Source: JANNXQ01 sp038238555 (GTDB taxonomy: Bacteria > Verrucomicrobiota > Verrucomicrobiia > Chthoniobacterales > Chthoniobacteraceae). Taken from it: a stretch of 13,860 bases of DNA. Shown piece after piece: positions 1 to 7,900 of the stretch. The position numbers and the translations under genes were made by a program. The stretch spans positions 1 through 13,860 of the forward strand of contig JBBRXP010000162.1 in assembly GCA_038238555.1 (NCBI GenBank), given 5' to 3'. Each line of letters opens with the position of its first letter. The first letter of the stretch is position 1. The notes under the pieces are model-generated. The model worked only from the letters and a program-made list of their open reading frames with translations, searched no databases and had not been told where the DNA came from.

Positions 1-162
1 GATCGTCTCGGAGCCAAATTTTTTCACGCGCGGCTCATCCGCTGTCGCAGCCGGCACCTCGATGCCCGCGGACTGGTATTGAAAAAGCGGCTTTGGTTTT
101 TCTTCCACGCCGCGCGACGCGACGATGAGACCGAGGAGAAGGGCAAGGATGAGGGTCTTCAT
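1..162 (-). CDS. Secreted protein of unknown function, N-terminal part only
   Basis: An open frame of 54 codons starts at ATG 162-160 and leaves the window at base 1 without a stop, so only the N-terminus is visible. It begins MKTLILALLLGLIVASRG, a typical Sec signal peptide: one Lys, then about 14 hydrophobic residues, then a small-residue stretch (VAS) where cleavage could occur. The mature part that follows is charged and Pro-rich (EEKPKPLFQYQSAGIEVP and onward). The start is preceded by an A-rich stretch (ctaaaa) rather than a Shine-Dalgarno sequence. The gene reads in the same direction as the decayed glycoside hydrolase upstream of it. Too little is present to name a family. An exported protein is inferred from the signal peptide only. 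Confidence 0.65.
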   Translation of the reverse strand, partial: MKTLILALLLGLIVASRGVEEKPKPLFQYQSAGIEVPAATADEPRVKKFGSETI

Positions 163-296
163 TTTTAGTTCGATGGGTTTTGTCTGTGCGTGCCGCAGCG
201 TGGAGATGATATTTTAGCGAACGAGGCTGTCGAAGATCAACGCGGTGCCGGCGCTCATTTTTCCGCGAGTTCGTTTCAGCGGGTCGGATTTTGCAT
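163..296. other. Intergenic spacer
   Basis: This gap lies between the partial secreted gene and the 3' end of the glycoside hydrolase relic. A 28-codon frame (minus, 300 to 214) begins with an ATGA overlap at the relic's stop codon, but nothing in it is recognisable. No clear promoter or terminator was seen. Confidence 0.4.
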
Positions 297-1363
297 TCAT
301 CGTTTTGTTTTCCCGAGTTCGCGTTCCGGTTCCGCAATCGTCGGCAGCGAGCCGCGCAGGTTTTTCGGCAGCGATTCCGTCAGCCGCGTCTGCCATTGCG
401 CCACGCCGATGGGCTTCTTCACGTCGCGGCGGCGTTCTCCTCCTCCAGCGGACGGACGAGCGGAATCGGCATCTCGCTGTTGCCATGCAGGCTGCTCATG
501 AAAAAGCCGTGCTGATTGGCGCCGAGGAAAAAATTGAATCCAATCCCGCGCGGGAGGAACCGCCGTTCGCCCAGCGGCGCGATCTCCGGCAACCCGCGAA
601 ACAGGAAGGCGCCTTCGCCCGCGGGGGCTCAAAAAACCAGCCGCCAATCGTCGCGGCTGGCACGCCGTCGAGCCTCCGCGCGAAGTCCGCCTCCGCGTAT
701 TGCAGCGAGGTCGTGAACTCGATCGCGCCGCCAAATTTCCCGGTGACATGCCTCGCCCCGTGCCTGAGGCGCACGCCTCCCCTTCCGCGCGAAAAGTCCA
801 GCTGAACGAGCGCCGGCTGCAATGCCGCGTCGGCCGCGGTGGCCTCCGCCGCCATGTGTGTCGAATTCCCCGGCAGGCAGCGAGACGAACGAATAGCCGT
901 AGGGGTGACAGCTTTGGCCGTCGATGCCGGAGGGCGGGTCTTCGATTTTCGTCGTGGTGTATTGCGTGTTGGAGAAGCCCCACACGATGCGCACGTTTGG
1001 AAACTCCGGTTCGAGCGCGTCGGTCATTCGCTTGGACATTTCCCACGCGCGTCCACCGGGACGAAACCGATTCGCCTGGTCGAGGTCGGGAACGCCGAAG
1101 ACGAGGTCCGGCTCGTAGTATTTGTTTATGTCGAGAAAGTTGGAGCCGAAGGTCAGTTCATTCCAAATCTCGAGGTCGAAGTCTTCGATGCCGAGCGAGC
1201 GCAGCAGACGGCAAATCGTCTGCGCATAACGCACCCAGCCCGCGGCGGTGGCATCGAACTCCGGCGAGCCGACAGGATAGAGCGGCAAGTATTTCAAGAC
1301 CTGCAACGTCACCGCTTCGCCGTTCGAGCGGCCGGCTGAGCGTGCAAGCGCCCGTGCCGGCAT
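297..1363 (-). pseudogene. Decayed clan-A-like glycoside hydrolase, 5' truncated
   Basis: The coding signal is spread over at least four frame segments on the minus strand. Segment A (1363 to ~878) holds LEIWNELTFGSNF, whose W-N-E matches the acid/base Asn-Glu motif of clan GH-A families (GH5/GH39-like), and then CHPYGYSFVSLP. Segment B (~876 to ~637) continues NSTHMAAEATAADAALQPA and runs to IGGWFFEP. Segment C (~635 to ~436) reads AFLFRGLPEIAPLGERRFLP, then IGFNFFLGANQHGFF and LVRPLEEENAAA. Segment D (~435 to 297) ends with ERELGKTKR and a stop. Each switch is explained by a one- or two-base change, and several lie near homopolymers (G5 at ~624, A6 at ~633). The N-terminal part of the barrel before the acid/base Glu is mostly missing, because segment A is closed by a stop near 1408 and tdh starts at 1598. 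The GH family cannot be fixed, and the nucleophile Glu is not identifiable. Function is very probably lost. Confidence 0.65.
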
Positions 1364-1597
1364 TGTTTGTCGTTGAACGCCCGCGAAGCGTCTTTGTTTA
1401 CTGAAAAGAGTTCAATACGCGCGGTGGCTGCCGTTACGGCTCTTTTTCGGTTCGCAGTTTCGATGGCAACTGGCACATCTTGCGAAACCCCCTCGTTGCG
1501 GGGTATCGCAAGCAAGAGATGGTCTCCCTGTCGCAACTTGCCCGGCATTTTCCGGTGTCGGTGCGCTGGTGAACATCTCCCTTTCTCTCGAATACCA
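1364..1597. other. Leader region upstream of tdh
   Basis: This stretch carries no gene I can support. Frames run through it on both strands, but none resembles a known protein, and the in-frame extension upstream of tdh has no family-like residues. It contains one strong inverted repeat (1479-1512, listed separately). No convincing -35/-10 pair for tdh was found. The sequence just before the tdh ATG (ctctcgaatacca) has no Shine-Dalgarno motif. Confidence 0.5.
1479..1512 (+). promoter_or_regulatory. Strong hairpin in the tdh leader
   Basis: CTTGCGA at 1479-1485 is perfectly complementary to TCGCAAG at 1506-1512. Inside these arms, after one A-A mismatch, ACCCC pairs with GGGGT around an 8-base loop, giving a stem of about 12 pairs. 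No U-tract follows on either strand, so it is not a standard intrinsic terminator. It ends 85 bases before the tdh ATG. It could be a leader RNA structure or an operator-like palindrome. The role is inferred from position only. Confidence 0.35.
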
Positions 1598-2623
1598 ATG
1601 AAAGCCCTCGTCAAAGCAAAATCCGAATCCGGCCTGTGGCTGCAAGAGGTGCCGGAGCCGAAGTGCGGCATCAACGACGTACTCATCCGCGTCCAAAAGA
1701 CCGGCATCTGCGGCACCGACTTGCACATCTATAATTGGGACGCGTGGGCGCAGCGCACCATCCCGGTGCCGATGGTGGTGGGGCACGAATTCGTCGGCGA
1801 TGTGGTCGCCACCGGCTCGAATGTGAACGACTTCCACCTCCGCGATGTGGTGAGCGCCGAGGGCCACGTGGTTTGCGGGCGTTGCCGCAACTGCCTCGCG
1901 GGACGCCGCCATCTTTGCAAGGACACGCAAGGCATCGGCGTCAACCGCGCGGGCGCTTTTGCAGAACTCATCAGCGTGCCGATGACCAACGTGTGGCATC
2001 ACCGCCCGGGCGTGGATGCGGATGTGGCCGCGATCTTCGATCCGCTCGGCAATGCCGTGCACACCGCGCTGAGTTTCGACTTGCTCGGCGAAGACGTGCT
2101 CATCACCGGCGCGGGCCCCATCGGCTGCATGGCCGCCGCCGTTGCCAGGCACGCCGGCGCGCGTTTCGTGGTCGTGACCGACATCAATGACGACCGGCTC
2201 GCGCTCGCAAAAAAACTAGGCGCGGACGTGACCGTGAACGTGACGCGCGAGAAACTTGGGCTCGTGCAGCAGCGGCTCGGGATGCACGAGGGCTTCGATG
2301 TCGGCCTCGAGATGAGTGGCAGCCCGGAGGCCTTGCGCGACCTCGTCGATCAGATGTGTCACGGCGGAAAAATCGCGATGCTCGGCATCCCGAGCGGCGG
2401 CATTTCCATCGATTGGAACAAGGTGGTTTTCAATATGCTCACCATCAAAGGCATCTACGGCCGCGAGATGTATGAGACGTGGTACAAGATGACCGTGCTG
2501 CTCGAGAGCGGGTTGAAGATCGCGCCGATCGTGACGCACCGCTTTCACTACACCGAGTTCGAGCGCGGCTTCGAGGCAATGAAGTCGGGCTCGTGCGGAA
2601 AAGTGATCCTTGATTGGACATGA
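1598..2623 (+). CDS. tdh: L-threonine 3-dehydrogenase
   Basis: This is the first gene of the threonine-to-glycine pathway. It oxidises L-threonine with NAD+ to 2-amino-3-ketobutyrate in the cytoplasm. The 341-residue protein has the same length as E. coli Tdh and belongs to the zinc medium-chain dehydrogenases. Catalytic-zinc residues are Cys38 (GICGTDLH) and His63-Glu64 (VVGHEFVG). Structural-zinc cysteines are 93, 96, 99 and 107 (CGRCRNC, then HLC). The Rossmann motif GAGPIG is at 171-176, followed by VVVTD, whose Asp suits NAD. The frame is open upstream to 1367, but the ATG at 1598 gives the family N-terminus MKALVKAK, so it was chosen. Its TGA overlaps the kbl ATG (ATGA), which indicates one operon with coupled translation. 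All expected residues are present, so it should be functional. Confidence 0.97.
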   Translation: MKALVKAKSESGLWLQEVPEPKCGINDVLIRVQKTGICGTDLHIYNWDAWAQRTIPVPMVVGHEFVGDVVATGSNVNDFHLRDVVSAEGHVVCGRCRNCLAGRRHLCKDTQGIGVNRAGAFAELISVPMTNVWHHRPGVDADVAAIFDPLGNAVHTALSFDLLGEDVLITGAGPIGCMAAAVARHAGARFVVVTDINDDRLALAKKLGADVTVNVTREKLGLVQQRLGMHEGFDVGLEMSGSPEALRDLVDQMCHGGKIAMLGIPSGGISIDWNKVVFNMLTIKGIYGREMYETWYKMTVLLESGLKIAPIVTHRFHYTEFERGFEAMKSGSCGKVILDWT

Positions 2624-3810
2624 GCGTCGCGTGGCTGGCGCAGCTCCGCACGCAGCTCGCCGAGATGCGCGCCGCGGGTCTCTACAAGTCGGAGCGCGTT
2701 ATCGCCTCGTCGCAGAACGCGCGCATCAAAGTCGGCGAGGGGCGCGAGGTGCTGAACCTTTGCGCGAACAATTACCTCGGTCTCGCGCAGCATCCCGAAG
2801 TGATCGCGGCGGCTCGCGAGGCGCTTGAACACTGGGGTTACGGGCTGGCGAGCGTGCGCTTCATCTGCGGGACGCAGGCGCTGCACAAGCAGCTCGAGGC
2901 GCGGATCAGCGAGTTCCTCGGCGCCGAGGACACGATCCTTTACGGCTCGTGCTTCGACGCCAACGGCGGGCTCTTCGAGACGTTGCTCGGTGCGGAGGAC
3001 GCGATCATTTCCGACGAGCTGAATCACGCCTCGATCATCGACGGCGTGCGGCTCTGCAAAGCGCAGCGCTTCCGTTACCGCAACAACGACATGGCCGATC
3101 TCGAGGCAAAGCTACGCGAGGCGGACGAAAAAAAAGCGCGCTTCAAAATGATCGCGACCGACGGCGTCTTCTCGATGGACGGCGCCATCGCGAACCTTTC
3201 CTCCATCTGCGACCTCGCCGAAAAATACGACGCGCTCACGATGGTCGATGATTCGCACGCCGTCGGCTTCATGGGCCGCACGGGCCGCGGCACCCACGAA
3301 CACTGCGGCGTGATGGGCCGCGTGGACATCCTCACCGGCACGCTCGGCAAGGCCCTCGGCGGCGCGAGCGGCGGCTACACCAGCGGCCTGCGCGAGATCG
3401 TCGAACTGCTGCGCCAGCGTTCGCGGCCGTATCTTTTCTCCAACTCGCTCGCGCCGATGATTGCCGGCGCGTCGCTCAAAGTGCTCGACCTTCTGAGCAC
3501 CTCCACCGCGCTGCGCGACACGCTCGAATCGAACACGAAATTTTTCCGCGAGGAGGTGACGCGGCTCGGCTTCGACATCCTGGCCGGCACGCATCCCATC
3601 GTGCCGATCATGCTCGGCGATGCCGCGCTGGCGGGCCGCTTCGCCGAAGCGATGCTCGCACGCGGCGTCTATGTCATCGGTTTTTCCTATCCCGTGGTGC
3701 CGCACGGCAAGGCCCGCATTCGCACGCAAATCTCAGCCGCCCACTCGCGCGAAGACCTCGCCTTTGCCGTCGAACAATTTGGCAAAGTGAAACGGCAACT
3801 GGGCCTCTGA
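2620..3810 (+). CDS. kbl: Glycine C-acetyltransferase (2-amino-3-ketobutyrate CoA ligase)
   Basis: Kbl cleaves the unstable product of Tdh with CoA to give glycine and acetyl-CoA. It is a PLP enzyme of the alpha-oxoamine synthase group. The protein is 396 residues, against 398 for E. coli Kbl. The PLP-binding lysine is Lys244 in GTLGKALGGASGG, the same number as in E. coli. His136 (NHASI) stacks on the cofactor, and MVDDSHAVGFMG (208-219) supplies the Asp and His that contact it. The ATG at 2620 overlaps the tdh stop as ATGA. An in-frame TTG at 2614 would add only two residues and is less likely. No good Shine-Dalgarno sequence precedes the start, so translation probably depends on coupling with tdh. 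No U-rich terminator follows, and the stop lies 45 bases from the converging gene fragment. Confidence 0.97.
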   Translation: MSVAWLAQLRTQLAEMRAAGLYKSERVIASSQNARIKVGEGREVLNLCANNYLGLAQHPEVIAAAREALEHWGYGLASVRFICGTQALHKQLEARISEFLGAEDTILYGSCFDANGGLFETLLGAEDAIISDELNHASIIDGVRLCKAQRFRYRNNDMADLEAKLREADEKKARFKMIATDGVFSMDGAIANLSSICDLAEKYDALTMVDDSHAVGFMGRTGRGTHEHCGVMGRVDILTGTLGKALGGASGGYTSGLREIVELLRQRSRPYLFSNSLAPMIAGASLKVLDLLSTSTALRDTLESNTKFFREEVTRLGFDILAGTHPIVPIMLGDAALAGRFAEAMLARGVYVIGFSYPVVPHGKARIRTQISAAHSREDLAFAVEQFGKVKRQLGL

Positions 3811-3855
3811 ATCAACTCGATGCGATCACATCGCCGAGGACGCCTCAGGCAACAC

Positions 3856-4383
3856 CTACGGCAACTGATCCACCTGTAACCCCAGGAACTTCCTCGTCAG
3901 CCCGCCGATCGGCGTCGCTAGGCGCACCGTCACCTCCTCGGTCACGCCGTCCGCCGGTCGTCACGGGCGGGCCGAGTTGCTCGATCTGGTTCTCGGTCCA
4001 ATCCCGCGCCTGCAAATCGCCAGACACGCCCACATTGTAGTCCAGCGCCGTCTGCCCGATCAATTGGCGATACTTCATCGTCAGGTAGGTGCTGCCGCCC
4101 GTCGTTTGCAGCGCCGCGGTCGGGAGCTGAGTGACATTCGCCTGGAGCGGATTTGAGTCCGAACGCGTATTCCAGCCAGTTGGCAACGCCATCGCCCTCG
4201 GGGTCGGCATTGGCCCCGGCGATCAGCGGATTCCCGGCATTGGCTCCGAATTGCGTCGTCTTCCACTGCTGGAGGGGAGTCGCCGTGGCCGTGAGCGTGT
4301 AGCTCGTATTGGTGGCTGTCCCCGTAAAGGCCAGGTCTTCGTTGATCGTCGAGCCGGTGAGATTCGAGAAGTTGCTGCTGCGG
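3856..4383 (-). pseudogene. Decayed copy of the giant gene's C-terminal region
   Basis: This ~528-bp stretch matches the last part of the giant secreted gene (4968-5495) nearly base for base along its whole length. It includes the TTGCCG-TAG end and the peptides LTMKYRQLIGQ and DYNVGVSGDLQA. An extra T (gatttgag against gattgag in the intact copy) and one extra base near 3945-3965 put it into different frames, so it cannot make the domain. Similarity stops at 4383, three bases from the vapD stop codon. Nothing upstream supplies a start or a signal peptide. It looks like the remnant of a tandem paralogue, or one end of a duplication that now brackets the toxin-antitoxin pair. Confidence 0.85.
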
Positions 4384-4385
4384 CC

Positions 4386-4673
4386 TTATGCCTCCGTGCC
4401 TTTGATGATCGGCGTGAAATCGCTCCAGTTTTCAATCCTGAATCCACGGATATCGCGCACTGCGAGCGGGAACCAGGGCAATGCTTTCAATGCCAGAAGA
4501 GCGGCGAACAGATTCGCCATGTCGTCCGTTTCCGTCACATAGACGCTGCCTTGGATGCGCTCGAAATTGAACTTTCGCAGCGTGTTCGCAATGTCCGCAT
4601 AGGCCGCCGTGGCTCCGCGCGGGTGATGTTCCTCGGCATCGGCGACAACAAGATCGAAGGCGATGGCGAACAC
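4386..4673 (-). CDS. vapD: VapD-family toxin-like endoribonuclease
   Basis: The 95-residue product matches the VapD family in length (about 90 to 100) and pattern. It opens with FAIAFD, containing the Asp at position 7 described as essential for RNase activity in Haemophilus VapD. AYADIANTLRKFNF follows, then QGSVYVT near residue 42, and it ends RDIRGFRIENWSDFTPIIK. VapD proteins have a Cas2-like ferredoxin fold and act as mRNA interferases in toxin-antitoxin pairs. The start is GTG at 4673, because no ATG gives the conserved N-terminus. It lies in the same frame as the upstream small gene, with only the stop TAG and one GCT codon between them. There is no Shine-Dalgarno sequence, so translation is probably coupled. 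Family membership is judged by eye. Toxicity and the partner relation are inferred. Confidence 0.85.
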   Translation of the reverse strand: MFAIAFDLVVADAEEHHPRGATAAYADIANTLRKFNFERIQGSVYVTETDDMANLFAALLALKALPWFPLAVRDIRGFRIENWSDFTPIIKGTEA

Positions 4674-4676
4674 AGC

Positions 4677-4862
4677 CTATTCGGCTTCGGGATCTAGGAG
4701 CGCGCGCTCGACCAGATAATCCAGTTCCTCCCCCGACTCGACCACCACGATCCGCACTTTCGTCTCGTCCGTCTTGCCGATGACTTTGTAGAGCGGCCCA
4801 TCGGCGCCAAACGTCCGGTAGCTGCCGAGCAAATCATCCGCACTGCGGGCGAGTATTTTCAT
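4677..4862 (-). CDS. Small VapD partner, putative antitoxin
   Basis: This is a 61-residue acidic protein. It begins MKILARSADDLLGSYRTFG, continues GPLYKVIGKTDETKVRIVVV, and ends ESGEELDYLVERALLDPEAE. The pattern GPxYxVxG followed by VRIxVxExGEELDY resembles the short proteins encoded directly upstream of many vapD genes; I recall these as DUF5397 but could not verify it here. Position (first gene, toxin second), size and acidity all fit an antitoxin that neutralises VapD. The ATG at 4862 sits 6 bases from a candidate -10 box, so the mRNA may be leaderless. No DNA-binding motif is evident, so autoregulation by this protein is not supported. The frame is intact, unlike the neighbouring mazEF relic. 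Confidence 0.7.
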   Translation of the reverse strand: MKILARSADDLLGSYRTFGADGPLYKVIGKTDETKVRIVVVESGEELDYLVERALLDPEAE

Positions 4863-4868
4863 GGCGGG

Positions 4869-4896
4869 AGATTACCAATGCGGGGACTGCGGTCAA
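4869..4896 (-). promoter_or_regulatory. Candidate sigma-70-type promoter, possibly leaderless
   Basis: Read on the minus strand, TTGACC (4896-4891) is five of six for the -35 consensus. A 16-base spacer and TAATCT (4874-4869) as -10 follow. Only CCCGCC separates the -10 box from the ATG of the putative antitoxin at 4862, so transcription would start at or next to the start codon. The -10 match is modest. This is a motif-level prediction only. Confidence 0.4.
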
Positions 4897-4941
4897 GGCC
4901 CGGCCGCGCAGTGTGACACGCGCCTCCGGCCCGTGCCCTTG

Positions 4942-4960
4942 CCTCGCGCTAACGCGGAGG
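4942..4960 (-). terminator. GC-rich hairpin after the giant gene
   Basis: Just after the TAG of the giant gene, the minus strand reads CCT-C-CGCG-TTAG-CGCG-AGG. This forms a seven-pair stem with one bulged C and a four-base loop. No U-tract follows, so it would be an atypical terminator. A copy of a dispersed intergenic repeat is another possibility. Confidence 0.3.
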
Positions 4961-4967
4961 TCGCACC

Positions 4968-7900
4968 CTACGGCAATTGATTGACCCGCAGTTTGAGAAA
5001 CCTCTGCACCGTTCCACTGATCGGCGTCGCCACCCGCACCGTCACCTCCTCGGTCAAGCCGTCTCCCGTCGCCGCGGGCGTGCCGAGTTGCTCGATCTGG
5101 CTCTCGGTCCAATCCCACGCCTGCAAGTCGCCCGACACGCCCACGTTGTAGTCCATCGTCGTCTGCCCGATCAATTGGCGATACTTCATCGTCAGGTAGC
5201 GGTTGCCGCCCGTCGTTTGCAGCGCCGCGGTCGGGAGCTTCGAGACATTTGCCTGGAGCGGATTGAGCCCGAACGCGTATTCCAGCCAGTTGGCAATGCC
5301 ATCGCCCTCGGGGTCGGCATTGGCCCCGGCGATCAGCGGATTCCCGGCATCGGCTCCGAATTGCGTCGTCTTCCACTGCTGGAAGGCAGTCGCCGTGGCC
5401 GTGAGCGTGTAGCTCGTATTGGTGGCCGTCCCGGTGAAGGCCAGGTCTTCGTTGATCGTCGAGCCATTGAGATTCGAGAAGTTGCCGCTGCGCGAGGCAA
5501 AGGTCATCACCTGAAAGCTGGTGCCTGCGCCCGGCTGAAAGCCGTTGACTCGGGTCACGCGCAGCGTGCCGTTCAGCGTCGCGGCGCCGGTGACGATGAG
5601 CCGGTCGAACTGGCTGCCAGCGGTGAGGCCGCCGATTTCGATGTCCAGCACGGCGGTGGGAAGCTGGGTATAGTTTCCGTTGATCGTCAGCGTGCCCGGC
5701 GAAGCCCCGGGACTACACTGCCCGCTGTTCGTCACGGAACCGCTGATCGTTCCATTGCCGGAGAGACCGCCGCCGTTGATGTTCAGGTTGCTGCCGGAAA
5801 TTGTGCCGCCGCTGAGCATTGTCGTTCCGGCAGACTGGTTAAAACTGACGAAGCTTAGCGTCGCCGCCAGCGCCGCTACCGTGCCGGTGTTGTTGAATAC
5901 GACAGCGGTGGTGCTGGTGGTAAAGTAAGTGGTCGCCGTGCCGCCGCTGGTGAAAGTGCCCGCATTGTTGAACGCATTCCCGCCGCCCGAATTGATCCCG
6001 AAGGCCTGCAGAGGGTAGTTCGAATTGCTTGAGGTGGCCGCGAAGGTGGCGTTGTTGTTGATCGTGCCGGCGTTGAAATACAGGTTGCCGCTGGTCCAGT
6101 TCAGCGCGCCATTGTTCTCCAGCACCCGGTTCAAAGTGACTTGGTTGCCGCTGCCAGGGCTGATATTTAGCACGCCTCCAGCGGCGACGACGGTCCTGCC
6201 CGTGCTACTCATCGTCCCGCCTGTCCAGTTCAGTGTGCCTTTCACCGTTAAGTCCGCGCTGCCCGCAAGCGTGGCACCGGAAAGGTTCAGCGTGCCAACG
6301 ACATCCCCTGCGAGATAATTCGTCCCGCTCGATAAGACTGTTGCGCCCGCTCCCACAAAAGTGTTGCTCGTTTGAAAGGTGTGGCCTCCGGTGACGTTGA
6401 TGATCGCGGATGCGGCAGCGGAGAAGGTTCCGTTGTGGGTTCCGCCAGCGTTCAAACTTAGCGTCGCGGCCAGCGCCGCGACTGTGCCGGTGTTGTTGAA
6501 GGCGACATTCGTGGTGCTGCCGGTAAAGTAAGTGGTCGCAGTGCCGCCACTGGTAAAAGTGCCTGCGTTGTTAAAAGCATTCCCACCGCCTGAATTGATT
6601 CCGTAGGCAGACAATGGGTAGTTTGAATTGCTTGAGGTGGCCGCGAAGGTGTCGTTGTTGTTGATCGTGCCAGCGTTGAAAGCGAGGACACCGCTGGTCC
6701 AGTTCACCAAGCCGTTGTTTTCCAGCACCCGATTCAAGGTGACCGTGTTACCACTGCCAGGGCCGATGTTTAGCACGCCTCCGCTGGCAACGACCGTCTT
6801 GCCCGTGCCGCTCATCGCCCCTCCTGTCCAGTTCAGCGTGCCTCTCACCGTCAAGTCCGCGCTGCCCGCAAGCGTGGCACCCGTGAGATTCAGCGTGCCA
6901 ATGACATCTCCTGCGAGATAACTTGTCCCGCTCGATAAGGTCGTCGCACCGGCTCCCACAAAGGTGTTGCTCGTCTGGAAAGTGTGCCCGCCGGTGATGT
7001 TGATGATCGCGGACGCGGCAGCGGAGAAGGTTCCGCTGTGCGTTCCGCCTGCGTTCAAACTCAGCGTTGCGGCCAGCGCCATCACAGTGCCGGTGTTGTT
7101 GAACGCAACATTTGTGGTGCTGCCGGTAAAGTAAGTGGTCGCTGTGCCGCCGCTGGTAAAAGTGCCTGCGTTGTTAAAAGCATTCCCGCCGCCCGAATTG
7201 ATCCCGTAGGCGGACAATGGATAGTTCGAGTTGCTTGAGGTGGCCGCGAAAGTGGCGTTGTTATTGATCGTGCCAGCGTTGAAAGCGAGGACACCGCTGG
7301 TCCAGTTCACCAAGCCGTTGTTTTCCAGCACCCGATTCAGGGTGACGGTGTTGCCGCTGCCGGGGCTAATGTTCAGCACGCCTCCGCTGGCAACGACCGT
7401 CTTGCCCGTGCCGCTCATCGTCCCTCCTGTCCAGTTCAGCGTGCCTCTCACCGTCAAGTCCGCGCCGCCCGCAAGCGTGGCACCCGTGAGATTCAGCGTG
7501 CCAAGCACCTCGCCAGCGAGATAGCTCGTCCCACTGGATAGGACAGTTGTGCCCGCTCCTACAAAGGTGTTGCTCGTTTGGAAGGTGTGGCCTCCGGTGA
7601 TGTTGATGATCGCGGATGAGGCAGCCAAGAAGGTGCCGCTGTGCGTTCCGCCCGCGTTCAAACTCAGTGTCGCCGCCAGCGCCGCTACCGTGCCGGTGTT
7701 GTTGAATGCGACATTCGTCGTGCTGCCGGTAAAGTAAGTGGTCGCCGTGCCGCCACTGGTAAATGTGCCTGCGTTGTTAATGGCATTCCCGCCGCCCGAA
7801 TTGATCCCGTAGGCGGACAATGGGTAGTTCGAGTTGCTTGAGGTAGCCGCGAAAGTGGCGTTGTTATTGATCGTGCCAGCATTGAAAGCGAGGACGCCGC

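Larger units (their letters stand above)
3856..5495. repeat. Pair of ~525-bp direct repeats bracketing the vapD pair
   Basis: One copy lies at 3856-4383 and the other at 4968-5495, with the vapD bicistron between them. The right copy is the intact 3' end of the giant gene. The left copy carries point changes and two frame-breaking single-base insertions. Both are in the same orientation, so recombination between them would delete the toxin-antitoxin cassette. Confidence 0.85.

Noticed and set aside
214..300. A 28-codon frame with an ATGA overlap at the end of the glycoside hydrolase relic
   Set aside because: The upstream gene is itself broken, the peptide is unrecognisable, and such short frames are common by chance at this GC content.
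1367..1597. A 77-residue N-terminal extension of the tdh frame
   Set aside because: The protein from ATG 1598 has exactly the E. coli Tdh length and zinc-site numbering, and the extension has no homologous features.
2949..3729. Plus- and minus-strand frames overlapping kbl
   Set aside because: They are shadows of the intact kbl coding sequence and have no independent features.
4386..4673. Cas2 and hence a CRISPR remnant
   Set aside because: The VapD fold is Cas2-like, but the GSVY, RDIR and FRIEN pattern fits VapD. No repeats, spacers or other cas genes are present.
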